A stretch of DNA of 64,000 nt from Roseococcus suduntuyensis (lineage in GTDB: Bacteria > Pseudomonadota > Alphaproteobacteria > Acetobacterales > Acetobacteraceae): the NCBI RefSeq assembly GCF_014196305.1, contig NZ_JACIDJ010000001.1:1-64000 (forward strand), read 5' to 3'. Positions 34,303 to 43,405 of the stretch are shown here, piece after piece (the stretch's first letter is position 1; each line of letters begins with the position of its first letter). The notes beneath the pieces were generated by a model, which saw nothing but the letters and a program-made list of their open reading frames with translations, ran no database searches and had not been told where the DNA came from. Made by a program: the position numbers and the translations under genes.

Positions 34303-35811
34303 ATGGGGATACCTTTGAGTAGAATGCGACAGGAACCGTTTGCTCCTCCTTTGCCGGTTGGTCCGGAAAGGGAGCAACTTCGCACGAAAGGCCAATTCTG
34401 GACGCCGGCGTGGGTTGCACGAGGAATGGTCGCCTGGGCACTGCAAGGGACGGAAACTCTTTTCGATCCCGCAGTTGGACCTGGTGCGTTTTTCGATGCA
34501 GGCAAGTACGTAGGCCAACTGCGTGAAGCGTCTGTGAAACTCAAGGGCGCAGAAATTGATAGCGACCAGATAGCTGCCGGTATCGCAGGCGGCCTTTCTC
34601 CAGATGATTATGCCGCCGTGACTCACGGTAATTATATGAGTTTAAAATTTGATGATTTACCATGCATTGTGGCAAATCCTCCATATATCCGTCACCATCG
34701 TATGCCCCCCGATGAAAAATTGGCCTATCAGGAAAACAGTTCGCGTATTATCGGAAGAAAAATTGACGGCCGCGCCGGTCTACATGTCCATTTTCTTATT
34801 AAATCGCTAACAGAACTAAAAAAAGCAGGGCGTCTATGTTATATTCTTCCGTCTGATGTGTGCGAAGGTAAATATTCAGACGCTCTTTGGTCTTGGATTA
34901 GTCAGAATTTTCGAATCAACGCCGCGGTAACATTCAGGAGCTCTTCGTCGCCATTCCCAGGAATTGATACAAACCCGATTATTATTTGTATATCTAATGA
35001 GGAGCCCGCCCCCGAATTTGTTTGGGCGCAAGTCAAAGAATACAATTGTTCAGATTTTTTTGATTTTTTCAATTCGAATTTTTCTAACATTGCCGAATCT
35101 ATTTCGGCAAAGAGAAGACAGACGCTCGAAGCGATTCGTACTGGCTTGAGTCGACCGCCACAGATGGCCATTAACGGCATCGAGTTCGGAAAACTCTTTA
35201 AGGTTATGAGGGGCATTGCGACTGGAGATAATTCCTTCTTTTTCCTTACATTGAGGCAAATCCAATTTTACGGCCTCGAAACTAAGTACTTCCGCCGGGG
35301 AATTGCTCGTACCCGTGATCACGCATCACCGGTACTTCGTCACGTTGACCTTGACCGGCTAGATGAAAAAGGCCGTCCGACTTATTTGCTTTCGTTCGAT
35401 GCAAGAGGAAAGGATATTCCAGCGTCGCTTTTAAGTTATATTCGAAGAGGGGAGGATTTGGGCCTGCCGCAGCGCCCGCTGATTGCGCAGCGGTCCCCCT
35501 GGTATAAAATGGAGCAGCGCGTTCCGCCGCCATGGTTATTTGCTTACTTGGGACGACGCGAATGCCGCTTTATCAGAAATGAAGCTGAGGCACTACCTCT
35601 AACGGGTTTTCTCTGTATATATCAACGTGACGTCCTCAACATATCGTCCAGTATCTGCGAAGAAATATTGAGCGACCCAGATATATTAACTCACTTGGCG
35701 CTAGTGGCGAAGAGTTATGGTCAAGGTTCCCTTAAAGTAGAGCCGCGCAATTTGGAAAAACTAATGATCCCTCATGAAGTTTTGCTACGAGCCGGACTCA
35801 GTAAATATTGA
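34303..35811 (+). CDS. Type II N6-adenine DNA methyltransferase
   Basis: This is the modification half of the cassette. The 502-residue protein follows the order of TaqI/Eco57I-like adenine methyltransferases: motif X KGQFWTP (29-35), motif [12 protein letters not shown] (54-64), acidic motif [11 protein letters not shown] and catalytic motif [10 protein letters not shown] (125-132), then a large C-terminal target-recognition domain. NPPY indicates adenine N6. ATG 34303 is assumed, with ATG 34324 an alternative (neither has a strong ribosome site). The gene is divergent from the regulator and is followed 29 bases later by the argG start, so its transcript probably continues into argG. Confidence 0.9.
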   Translation: MGIPLSRMRQEPFAPPLPVGPEREQLRTKGQFWTPAWVARGMVAWALQGTETLFDPAVGPGAFFDAGKYVGQLREASVKLKGAEIDSDQIAAGIAGGLSPDDYAAVTHGNYMSLKFDDLPCIVANPPYIRHHRMPPDEKLAYQENSSRIIGRKIDGRAGLHVHFLIKSLTELKKAGRLCYILPSDVCEGKYSDALWSWISQNFRINAAVTFRSSSSPFPGIDTNPIIICISNEEPAPEFVWAQVKEYNCSDFFDFFNSNFSNIAESISAKRRQTLEAIRTGLSRPPQMAINGIEFGKLFKVMRGIATGDNSFFFLTLRQIQFYGLETKYFRRGIARTRDHASPVLRHVDLDRLDEKGRPTYLLSFDARGKDIPASLLSYIRRGEDLGLPQRPLIAQRSPWYKMEQRVPPPWLFAYLGRRECRFIRNEAEALPLTGFLCIYQRDVLNISSSICEEILSDPDILTHLALVAKSYGQGSLKVEPRNLEKLMIPHEVLLRAGLSKY

Positions 35812-35840
35812 TCAACCTTAACAGGTGTATGGAGAACGTC

Positions 35841-37076
35841 GTGACCACCCCGAATGTCAAAAAAGTCGTCCTCGCCTACTCCGGCGGGCTCGACACCTCC
35901 GTCATCCTCAAATGGCTCCAGACCACCTACCGCTGTGAGGTGGTGACCTTCACCGCGGATCTCGGCCAGGGTGAGGAACTCGGCCCCGCGCGCGACAAGG
36001 CGCTGATGCTCGGCATCAAGCCCGAAAACATCTACATGGACGACCTGCGCGAGACCTTCGTGAAGGATTTCGTCTTCCCCATGTTCCGCGCCAACGCGCT
36101 GTATGAGGGGATGTACCTGCTCGGCACCTCCATCGCCCGCCCCCTCATCGCCCAGCGGCAGATCGAGATCGCGGAAGCGGTGGGCGCGGACGCCGTCTCC
36201 CACGGCGCCACCGGCAAGGGCAATGACCAGGTCCGGTTCGAACTGAGCTATTACGCCCTCAAGCCCGACATCAAGATCATCGCCCCCTGGCGCGAATGGG
36301 ACCTGACCAGCCGCACCAAGCTGATCGAGTTCGCCGAAACCCATCAGATCCCCATCGCCAAGGACAAGCGCGGCGAGGCCCCCTTCTCCGTGGACGCCAA
36401 CCTGCTGCACAGCAGCAGCGAGGGGAAGATCCTGGAAGAACCCTGGGACGCGCCGGACGAGATGGTCTGGCAGCGCACCATCAGCCCCATGGACGCGCCC
36501 GACACCCCCACCGAGATCACCATCCAGTTCAAGGGCGGCGATGCGGTGGGCATCAACGGCCAGGCGCTGTCCCCCGCCACGCTGTTGACGAAGCTGAACG
36601 AACTCGGCAAGGCCAACGGCATCGGCCGGCTGGACCTGGTGGAGAACCGCTTCGTCGGCATGAAGTCCCGCGGCTGCTATGAGACGCCGGGCGGCACCAT
36701 CCTCTCCGTCGCGCACCGCGCCATGGAGAGCATCACGCTGGACCGCGAGGCCGCGCACCTTAAGGACAGCCTGATGCCCCGCTATGCGGAGATCATCTAC
36801 AACGGCTTCTGGTTCGCGCCGGAGCGCCACATGCTCCAGGCCCTGATCGACGCCAGCCAGGCGAGCGTGGAGGGCGATGTCCGCCTCAAGCTCTACAAGG
36901 GCAACACGATCGTGACCGGCCGCCGTTCGCCGCACAGCCTGTACAGCATGAAGCACGTGACCTTCGAGGACGACCAGGGCGCCTATGACCAGGTGGATGC
37001 CCAGGGCTTCATCAAGCTGAACGCGCTGCGGCTGCGGCTGGGCGCCATGGCGGGGCGGCGCGGCGGGGCGCTTTAG
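35841..37076 (+). CDS. argG: Argininosuccinate synthase
   Basis: ArgG condenses citrulline and aspartate with ATP in arginine synthesis. The ~411-residue product has the ATP-pyrophosphatase P-loop AYSGGLDTS, the citrulline/aspartate-binding segments [15 protein letters not shown] and [19 protein letters not shown] prefer GTG 35841 because GGAG lies 7 bases ahead and the protein then begins shortly before [11 protein letters not shown]; an in-frame ATG at 35829 has a poorer ribosome site. The original promoter seems to have been replaced or displaced by the restriction-modification island, whose methyltransferase stop is 29 bases upstream. A hairpin repeat follows the stop. Confidence 0.95.
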   Translation: MTTPNVKKVVLAYSGGLDTSVILKWLQTTYRCEVVTFTADLGQGEELGPARDKALMLGIKPENIYMDDLRETFVKDFVFPMFRANALYEGMYLLGTSIARPLIAQRQIEIAEAVGADAVSHGATGKGNDQVRFELSYYALKPDIKIIAPWREWDLTSRTKLIEFAETHQIPIAKDKRGEAPFSVDANLLHSSSEGKILEEPWDAPDEMVWQRTISPMDAPDTPTEITIQFKGGDAVGINGQALSPATLLTKLNELGKANGIGRLDLVENRFVGMKSRGCYETPGGTILSVAHRAMESITLDREAAHLKDSLMPRYAEIIYNGFWFAPERHMLQALIDASQASVEGDVRLKLYKGNTIVTGRRSPHSLYSMKHVTFEDDQGAYDQVDAQGFIKLNALRLRLGAMAGRRGGAL

Positions 37077-37085
37077 CGCCCGCGT

Positions 37086-37122
37086 CCGATCCGAGCCGGC
37101 GAAAGCCGGCGCGGTGAATCGG
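37086..37122. repeat. Intergenic hairpin repeat, copy B
   Basis: A 37-base palindrome lies between argG and the convergent kinase gene: CCGAT/ATCGG at the ends and GCCGGC-gaaa-GCCGGC in the centre. It aligns with copy A at 16881-16919 and also carries GAATC in GCGGTGAATC. The stable GAAA-capped stem could serve as a shared terminator. Confidence 0.72.
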
Positions 37123-37136
37123 CCGCCAAGCAAGTT

Positions 37137-39350
37137 CTAACGGGCCCGCGTCTCCACCATCACGGCGCGGGCCGCGACCTGCCCGCCCGCGCCACGCCGC
37201 GCCTGTTCCAGGGCGGCGGCCAGGGCAGGGACCGTTTCCTCATCGGGGCGCGGGGTGGCGAAGAGCGGCCGCTCCGACGCCACCACCAGCACGAGTTCCA
37301 GCCCGAACGGCTCGTCAATGATCCAGGGGAAGTCCGGGCTGGTCTCGCGCATGTTCACGCGGGCGCCAGGGGCCATGGGGCGCTCGCGGATCAGTTGCAG
37401 CGCGTTCCCGTCATGCATCACGAACCAGATGTTCAGGTGCGCGGCCCAGGGCGGCATCTGCAGGGCCAGTTCCATCTGGTCGTTGCGGCGCAACAGGCGG
37501 GCGCGCGGCTCCACCTCCAGCCCCGCACCCGGCGCGGCTGTGATGGGGCGGATGGCGGCCAGCACGTCGCAATAGGGCGCATCGAAGACATCGGCGGCCA
37601 GGCGCAGGGTCAGGTTGGCCTCGGCGGCGGCGCGGCGAAGGGCCGTGGCGTCATCCTGGTGCAGGAAGCCGTTGACGACGAAGCCCGAACCCTCCGGTGC
37701 CTGTGACACCACGCCGCAGCGCACACGGCCGAGGATGTCGGCCAGGATGGCGGCGGGTGCCGGGGCCGGCACGAGAACGGGCGCCTGCGGCTGCACCAGC
37801 ACGGGCGGTGGCGGTTCGGGGCGCGGCTGCGCCACCGGTGGCGGTGGTTCCGGACGGGGTTGCGCCACGGGGGGCGGTGGCGGTTCGGGGCGCGGCTGTG
37901 TCACCGGCGGCGCGGACGGCTCAGGCCGAGGTTGCGCAACCGGGGGCGCGGGCGGCTCTGGACGTGGCTGTGCCACGGGCGGCGGAGGTTCCGGACGCGG
38001 CTGCACCACGGGGGGCTCAGGCTCAGGCCGGGGCTGCACCACCGGCGGCTCCGGACGCGGCTGCGCCTGGGGCGGCGGCGTCACGGGCGGCGCCGGCGGC
38101 GGCTCGGGCCGTGGCTGCGCGATCGGCGGGGCCGGGGGCGCTTCGGATGGCGGCTGGGGCTGCGTCACCGGCGGCGCGGGGGGGGAGGCGGACTCGGGGC
38201 GTGGCTCGGCAACGGGCGGCGTCTGCAGGGCGGGGGCGGGTGGCGCCTCCGGCTGGGGCGAAGGCGGTGTCAAAACCAACGCTTGCTGCTGTTGCGGCGG
38301 CGCGGGTGGCGCCTGGCCACCTGGCAGCAGGAAGATCACGGCGCCCACCACCGCCGCGACGGCCAGCCCCGCCCCGGCCAGGAGGGCCGGCGAAACCCCA
38401 CCCTTCTTCGCAGGCGGGGTCGGCGCGGCGGGGGGCGGTGCCACGGCGGTGGCCCGGGTCTCGTCCCCCCGCCGGGCGCGCGCGGCCTCCAGCAGCCCGG
38501 CCGCGAAGGCACGGGCATCGGGGTAGCGCTTGGCCGGGTCCTTGGCCAAGGCGCGTGCCAGCACCGCGTCGAAGGCGGGCGTCGCCAGGAAGGAGATGCG
38601 CGAGGGCGGCTCCGGCTCCGTGGTCAGGATGGCCTGGGTGACGGCGTCGGGGTGGTCGCCGGTGAAGGGCTTCTTCTCGGTCAACAGTTCGTAGAGCAGG
38701 ACGCCGGTGGCCCAGATGTCCACGCGGTGGTCGAAGGGCAGGCTCTTCGCCTGCTCGGGCGCCATGTAGGCCGGGGTGCCGATGAAGCTTTCGGCGGGCG
38801 GGCGGGCGCCGGCCACCACCGTCACGTCATCGGCGAATTCGGGGCGGGAGCGGGCGATGCCGAAATCGGTCAGCTTCACCTCGCCGGAGGAGGTGGCGAC
38901 GGTCAGCATGATGTTGGCGGGCTTGATGTCGCAATGGATCACGCCCTGATCGTGGCAATGGGCCAGCGCATCCAGCACCTGCACCACCAGGCGCACGATC
39001 TCGGGCAGGGTCAGGCGGGTTCCACCACGGATCAGGTCGCGCAGGGAGCCGCCTTCCACCAGCTCCATCACCATCCAGCCGGTGCCCTGCTCCTCGCCGA
39101 AGTCATAGACGCCGACGATATGCTCGTGCTTGAGGCCGCCCGCCACCTGGGCCTCGCGCCGGAAGCGCTGGAAGGCGGCCATGCTCTCGGGGTCGCCGGG
39201 GATGGGCGGGTCGGCCAGCTTGATGGCGACGCGGCGGCGGATGGTGGTGTCGAAAGCGGCGAAGACGCGGCCCATGCCGCCCCGGCCGAGCAGTTCCTGC
39301 CACTGGTAGCGCTTGGGCAGGCCGCTCGGGAGCGGTTCGGTCTCGCTCAT
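37137..39350 (-). CDS. Transmembrane serine/threonine protein kinase
   Basis: The 737-residue protein has an N-terminal Hanks-type kinase (about 14-285) with glycine loop GRGGMGRV (22-29), Lys44, catalytic loop HCDIKPAN with D141, DFG at 162-164 and MAPEQ. HCD replaces HRD, so it is a non-RD kinase. A single membrane helix lies at about 321-342. It is followed by a Pro-rich linker containing nine QPRPEP units (about 350-520) and a C-terminal extracytoplasmic domain of ~200 residues resembling DUF4384 (ARLLRRNDQMELALQMPP, LNIWFVMHDGNALQLI). It probably senses an envelope signal. The ATG is convergent with argG; the OmpA-family gene lies 13 bases upstream on the same strand. Confidence 0.92.
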   Translation of the reverse strand: MSETEPLPSGLPKRYQWQELLGRGGMGRVFAAFDTTIRRRVAIKLADPPIPGDPESMAAFQRFRREAQVAGGLKHEHIVGVYDFGEEQGTGWMVMELVEGGSLRDLIRGGTRLTLPEIVRLVVQVLDALAHCHDQGVIHCDIKPANIMLTVATSSGEVKLTDFGIARSRPEFADDVTVVAGARPPAESFIGTPAYMAPEQAKSLPFDHRVDIWATGVLLYELLTEKKPFTGDHPDAVTQAILTTEPEPPSRISFLATPAFDAVLARALAKDPAKRYPDARAFAAGLLEAARARRGDETRATAVAPPPAAPTPPAKKGGVSPALLAGAGLAVAAVVGAVIFLLPGGQAPPAPPQQQQALVLTPPSPQPEAPPAPALQTPPVAEPRPESASPPAPPVTQPQPPSEAPPAPPIAQPRPEPPPAPPVTPPPQAQPRPEPPVVQPRPEPEPPVVQPRPEPPPPVAQPRPEPPAPPVAQPRPEPSAPPVTQPRPEPPPPPVAQPRPEPPPPVAQPRPEPPPPVLVQPQAPVLVPAPAPAAILADILGRVRCGVVSQAPEGSGFVVNGFLHQDDATALRRAAAEANLTLRLAADVFDAPYCDVLAAIRPITAAPGAGLEVEPRARLLRRNDQMELALQMPPWAAHLNIWFVMHDGNALQLIRERPMAPGARVNMRETSPDFPWIIDEPFGLELVLVVASERPLFATPRPDEETVPALAAALEQARRGAGGQVAARAVMVETRAR
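37801..38120 (-). repeat. Pro-rich tandem repeat DNA inside the kinase gene
   Basis: Nine diverged copies of a ~36-base unit encode QPRPEP plus variable PP(A/P)PV spacers. The repeats are in frame and polymorphic in length, so they can expand or contract by slippage without a frameshift. They sit on the extracytoplasmic side of the membrane helix. Confidence 0.85.
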
Positions 39351-39363
39351 GCCGCGGCTTCCC

Positions 39364-40011
39364 TCAGCGCCCGAGGTTGATCACCTGCACCCTTCGGTTC
39401 TCGGCGCTGGGGGTGTTGTCGGGGGTGGGCACCAGAAGCTGCGTCTGGCCAAGGCCGATGGTCTCGAGCCGCCCGGCATCCACGCCGAAGCGCTGCGCCA
39501 GGTAGCGGCCCACCGCGGCGGCCCGGCGCTCCGACAGCGCCTGGTTCAGGCTGGCGGCCCCCACCGTGTCGGTGTGGCCCTCGATGCGGAAGCGATAGGG
39601 GGCCAAGTCGGCCGAGGTCAGTGCCCGGCCCAGCCGGTCGAGTTCGCGCATGGCCGAGGGCGTCAATTCGTCCGAGCCGGTGGCGAAGTTCACCGTCAGG
39701 CTGGCCGAGGGCATGCCGGCGGGCGCGGTCGTGCTCGGGCGCGCGGTCTGGGCCGCCGGCGCGGGGCGCGGCGGCGGCTGGGGCGCCGGGGCGGCGGGGG
39801 TCAGTGTCACGGCCGGGGTGGCCGGGGATTCGCTCGGCGCCGAGGGCGGGCGTCGCAGCCCGCGGGTGGCGTTCAGCGCATCCTGGCTCTGCGGCCGAAG
39901 CTGGTCGATCAGCCGTTGGGTGGCGGGGTCCATCTGCGCCTGGACGGGTGCGGCAGGGAGCAGAAGGCCGAAGGCCAGAAGGGACACAGGCAGGAGATGA
40001 ATGGTTCGCAT
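39364..40011 (-). CDS. OmpA-family protein
   Basis: The 215-residue envelope protein begins with a Sec signal peptide (MRTIHLLPVSLLAFGLLLPA, cleavage near VQAQ), followed by a Pro/Ala-rich linker and a C-terminal OmpA peptidoglycan-binding domain (about 105-215) with NFATGSDELTP, RIEGHTDTVG, NQALSERRAAAV and NRRVQVINLGR. No lipobox or beta-barrel is seen. It is upstream of the kinase gene with only 13 bases between them, so the two are likely one transcript. The 221 bases upstream hold a GGGACA/TGTCCC hairpin at 40052-40070 and no gene. Confidence 0.9.
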   Translation of the reverse strand: MRTIHLLPVSLLAFGLLLPAAPVQAQMDPATQRLIDQLRPQSQDALNATRGLRRPPSAPSESPATPAVTLTPAAPAPQPPPRPAPAAQTARPSTTAPAGMPSASLTVNFATGSDELTPSAMRELDRLGRALTSADLAPYRFRIEGHTDTVGAASLNQALSERRAAAVGRYLAQRFGVDAGRLETIGLGQTQLLVPTPDNTPSAENRRVQVINLGR

Positions 40012-40232
40012 GGAACGCCCCCTAGACGCTGCACGGCGCACAAGTGACGGTGGGACACAAATACTGTCCCGCCGATCGTGGCCGGATGTTTGGCCATCAT
40101 TATAGGAGACGGACCGCCCACGACCAGAGAGAAACCTGAGGCCGCGCCCATCACCGCCCTGGATAACCGACTTGCGACGCGCGCCCCTGGCTGATTTGAT
40201 CGCCTTCGACCCCACGAGGCCGCACGCCCCGC

Positions 40233-41090
40233 ATGAAACCCGCAAGCTTCGCGCACCACGCCCCCCTCACCCTTGAGGAAGCGCTGGCGTTGCTGGCACG
40301 GCATGGCGAGGAGGCACGGGTCCTGGCCGGGGGCCAGAGCCTCGTGCCAACCATGGCCTTCCGCATGGCAAGGCCCGCCGTGCTGGTGGACATCAACCGC
40401 ATCGCCGCCCTCGATCACGTCACCGTCGAAGGGTCCGTGCTGCGGATCGGCGCCCTGGCCCGCCATGCCCGCTTCGAGACACCGGCGGTGGCGGGCCCGC
40501 TCGGCGCGCTGCTGGCGCGGGTGGCGCACCACATCGCGCACCCACCGCTGCGGCTGCGCGGCACCTTCTGCGGCAGCCTGGCCCATGCCGACCCCGCCTC
40601 CGAATGGTGCGCCACGGCGCTGGCGCTGGAGGCGCGCATGGTCCTGGCCCGCGCCGATGGCCTGCGCGAGGTGGCGGCCGAGGATTGGTTCCAGGGCGTC
40701 TTCTCCACCGCCATGGCACCCGGGGAGATGCTGCGCGAGGTGGTGCTGCCCCTCCCCGCCCCCGCCTGGCGCGGCGGCTTCGCGGAGTTCGCGCGCCGCG
40801 CGGGGGATTTCGCGCTGGCCATGGCGGTTGTCGGGCTGCGGCTGGAAGGCGGCGTGGTGCGTGGCGCGCGGATCGCGCTGGGCGGCATCGGCGGCCAGCC
40901 CGTGCTGGCGCGGGAGGCCATGGCCCTGTTGGAAAGCCAGCCCCCCTCGCCCGCCCTGCTGGAGGAAGCCGCCGCCACCGCCGCCCGCCATTGCGACCCG
41001 CAGGAGGACCTGCACGCCCCGGCCGAATACCGCCGCGAACTGGTGGCCGTCATGGTGAAGCGCGCGCTGCGCCAGGCGGTGTCGGCATGA
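40233..41090 (+). CDS. Molybdenum hydroxylase FAD subunit
   Basis: This is the medium (FAD) subunit of a xanthine dehydrogenase/CO dehydrogenase-like enzyme, 285 residues. AGGQSLVPTMAFR matches the first FAD motif; the second, normally TxGGNxxxADP, reads RGTFCGSLAHADPASEW. Its stop overlaps the Mo-subunit start as ATGA. Gene order FAD-Mo-2Fe2S (M-L-S) is that of CoxMLS-like enzymes, though this alone does not show CO oxidation. Start ATG 40233 lacks a strong ribosome site. Confidence 0.88.
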   Translation: MKPASFAHHAPLTLEEALALLARHGEEARVLAGGQSLVPTMAFRMARPAVLVDINRIAALDHVTVEGSVLRIGALARHARFETPAVAGPLGALLARVAHHIAHPPLRLRGTFCGSLAHADPASEWCATALALEARMVLARADGLREVAAEDWFQGVFSTAMAPGEMLREVVLPLPAPAWRGGFAEFARRAGDFALAMAVVGLRLEGGVVRGARIALGGIGGQPVLAREAMALLESQPPSPALLEEAAATAARHCDPQEDLHAPAEYRRELVAVMVKRALRQAVSA

Positions 41091-43405
41091 ACTGGGTCGG
41101 CCGCCGCTTGCCCCGCAGCGAGGACCCGCCGCTGCTGCGCGGCGAGGGCCGATATGTGCCCGACATCGCCATCGGCGCGCGGGTGGTGCGCTTCCTGCGC
41201 AGCCCGGTGGCCTCGGGCCGCATCACCGCGCTGCGCCCGCCGGCCGAGATGCCGCCCGGATGCCTTTTCGTGACCGGGGCGGATCTGGCCGAGGTGCAGC
41301 CCATCAAGCCCGGCCTGCGCCGCTTCAACTACCGCGCCGTGGAACAACCCGTGCTGCCCATCGAGCGCGTGCATTTCGTGGGCCAGGCCATCGCCGCCAT
41401 CGTGGCCCCCGGCGCGGCCCTGGCCGAGGATTTGCTGGAAGCCTGCGAACTCGACATCGCGGCGGAAGACCCCGTGATCGGCTTCGACGCGGCGCTGGCG
41501 CCGGACGCGGCCCTGGTCCACCCCATCGCGCCGGGCAATGTGGCGGTGGAGGGGGAACTCCGGCCCGAAGCCTTCGCGGAGACCCTCGCCTCCGCCGCGC
41601 ATATGGTGGAATTCGCCTTCCGCTCGGGCCGGCAGAGCGCCATGCCGCTGGAGGGCCGCGGGGGTGTGGCGGAGTATGACCGGGCGACGGGCCGCATCCG
41701 GCTTTCCGCCTCGGCGCAGATGCCGCACCAGTTGCGCACCGGCATCGCGCAACTGCTGGGGATGCCGGAGGCCGACCTCCAGGTCATCGCCCCCGATGTG
41801 GGCGGCGGCTTCGGGCAGAAGATGGCGCTGTTCCCGGAATACCCCGTGCTGGTCTGGCTGGCGCGCAAGCATCGCGGCCGCTTCGCCTGGGTGGAGGACC
41901 GGAACGAGAACCTCATCGCCTCCGCCCATTCCCGCGACCAGCGGCATGTGCTGCGCGCGGGCTTCGATGCCGAGGGGCGGTTGCTGGCGCTGGAGGCGGA
42001 CATATTGGCCGATGTCGGCGCCTTCTCGGTCTTCCCCACCACCTGCGCGGTGGAGCCCTTGATGGCGCTGGCGGAATACCCTGGCCCCTACAAGGTGCCC
42101 GCCTATGCCGTGCGGACGCGCGGGGTGCTGACCCATACCTGCCCCATGGCGCCCTATCGCGGCGTCTCGCGCCCCGTCATCACCTTCGGCATCGAGCGGG
42201 TGATGGACCGGGCGGCGGCGGCGCTGGGCCTCGCCCCGGACGAAATCCGGCGCCGCAACCTGCATGACGTGTTTCCGGCCCGCAGCGCCACGGGGATGGT
42301 GCTGGACGAGGCCAGCTACATCCAGGCACTCGACGAAGCCGTGCACATCCTGGACATCCCCGCCTTCCGCGCGCGGCAGGCCGCCGCGCGCGCGCAGGGG
42401 CGCTATCTCGGCCTGGGGCTTTCCGTCTTCAACGAGCGCACGGGCTATGGCACGCCCGCCTTCGCCGCGCGCTCCATGGACGTCGTGCCGGGCTATGAGG
42501 TGGTGGACATCGCCATGCTGCCATCGGGCGAGGTGGAGGCGCGCATCGGCTCCTCCCCGCATGGCCAGGGGCTGCGGACCACGCTTTCGCAGATCATCGC
42601 GGACCGGTTGGGGCTCGATCCCGGCCACATCCGCATCATCCATGGCGACACGGACCGCACGCCCTATGGCTGGGGCAGCTTCGCCAGCCGTTCGCTCGTG
42701 ATCGGCGGCGGCGCCTGCCAGGTGGCGGCGGACAAGCTGGCCGACAAGCTGCGACGCGGCGCCGCGCGGCTGCTGCAATGCGAGCCCTCCGATGTGACGC
42801 TGCGCGACGGGAACGCCGTGGCCGGCGCGGCCTCCATGCCCATCGCGGAGCTGGCGCGCCTCGCCCACCAGCGCAGCGAATTGCTGTCCGACGCCATCGG
42901 ATTCAACCTGGCCGAAACGGGCCAATACGACCCTGGCGGCACCTTCTCCAACGCCTGCCACGCCGCCATCGTGGAGGTGGAGGCCGAGACCGGGCATGTC
43001 CGCGTGGAACGCTATCTGGTGGTGGAAGACGCGGGCCGCATCATCAACCCCATGATCGCCGACGGGCAGGTGCAGGGCGGCGTGGCCCAGGGCATCGCCA
43101 ATGCGCTGTTCGAGGAGGTGATCTACGCCCCTGACGGCACGCCGCTCACCGGCACCTTGGCCGACTACACGCCCCCCACCTGCGCGGAGATCCCCGAGAT
43201 CGAAATCCACCACCTGGAGACCATCAGCGACGCCACCATCACCGGCGCCAAGGGGCTGGGCGAGGGTGGCTCCATCGGCGCGCCGGCGGCCATCGCGAAC
43301 GCCATCAGCGATGCGCTTTCGCCCTTCGGCGTGGATGTGGCGGAATTCCCGGCCACGCCGCCCCGCATCCGCGCGCTGGTCCGCGGCCGGGCGCCCCGCG
43401 CATGA
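41087..43405 (+). CDS. Molybdenum hydroxylase large subunit
   Basis: The 772-residue large subunit binds the molybdopterin-cytosine cofactor and holds the active site. Motifs include DVGGGFGQKM near the middle, APYRGVSRPVITF (the AYRGAGRPE region of aldehyde oxidases), and GAKGLGEGGSIGAP with the catalytic glutamate near the end. The CO-dehydrogenase motif VAYRCSFR is absent, so an aldehyde, purine or N-heterocycle substrate is likelier than CO. It is coupled by 4-base overlaps to the FAD and Fe-S subunit genes. Confidence 0.92.
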   Translation: MNWVGRRLPRSEDPPLLRGEGRYVPDIAIGARVVRFLRSPVASGRITALRPPAEMPPGCLFVTGADLAEVQPIKPGLRRFNYRAVEQPVLPIERVHFVGQAIAAIVAPGAALAEDLLEACELDIAAEDPVIGFDAALAPDAALVHPIAPGNVAVEGELRPEAFAETLASAAHMVEFAFRSGRQSAMPLEGRGGVAEYDRATGRIRLSASAQMPHQLRTGIAQLLGMPEADLQVIAPDVGGGFGQKMALFPEYPVLVWLARKHRGRFAWVEDRNENLIASAHSRDQRHVLRAGFDAEGRLLALEADILADVGAFSVFPTTCAVEPLMALAEYPGPYKVPAYAVRTRGVLTHTCPMAPYRGVSRPVITFGIERVMDRAAAALGLAPDEIRRRNLHDVFPARSATGMVLDEASYIQALDEAVHILDIPAFRARQAAARAQGRYLGLGLSVFNERTGYGTPAFAARSMDVVPGYEVVDIAMLPSGEVEARIGSSPHGQGLRTTLSQIIADRLGLDPGHIRIIHGDTDRTPYGWGSFASRSLVIGGGACQVAADKLADKLRRGAARLLQCEPSDVTLRDGNAVAGAASMPIAELARLAHQRSELLSDAIGFNLAETGQYDPGGTFSNACHAAIVEVEAETGHVRVERYLVVEDAGRIINPMIADGQVQGGVAQGIANALFEEVIYAPDGTPLTGTLADYTPPTCAEIPEIEIHHLETISDATITGAKGLGEGGSIGAPAAIANAISDALSPFGVDVAEFPATPPRIRALVRGRAPRA

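Larger units (their letters stand above)
32892..35820. mobile_element. Acquired restriction-modification island
   Basis: Base composition changes sharply at about 32890 and back at about 35820; A+T-rich codons and poly-T/A tracts dominate in between, unlike all other genes in the window. The segment holds exactly three genes (endonuclease, C-protein-like regulator, methyltransferase) and no integrase, transposase or tRNA edge. A 6-bp hairpin, AACTAT-AACA-ATAGTT, marks the left border at 32890-32905. I saw no clear target duplication. This looks like a small cassette gained by recombination between two core genes. Confidence 0.8.

Noticed and set aside
37801-38120. Regular repeats resembling a CRISPR array
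   Set aside because: Units are diverged, contiguous, in frame and encode QPRPEP; there are no unique spacers or cas genes.
40415-43213. 932-codon open frame opposite the Mo-hydroxylase genes
   Set aside because: Shadow of high-GC codon bias: it runs antisense to three well-supported genes, has no recognisable motif and low-complexity composition.
41087-43405. Carbon-monoxide dehydrogenase
   Set aside because: Gene order resembles coxMLS, but the diagnostic AYRCSFR motif is missing.
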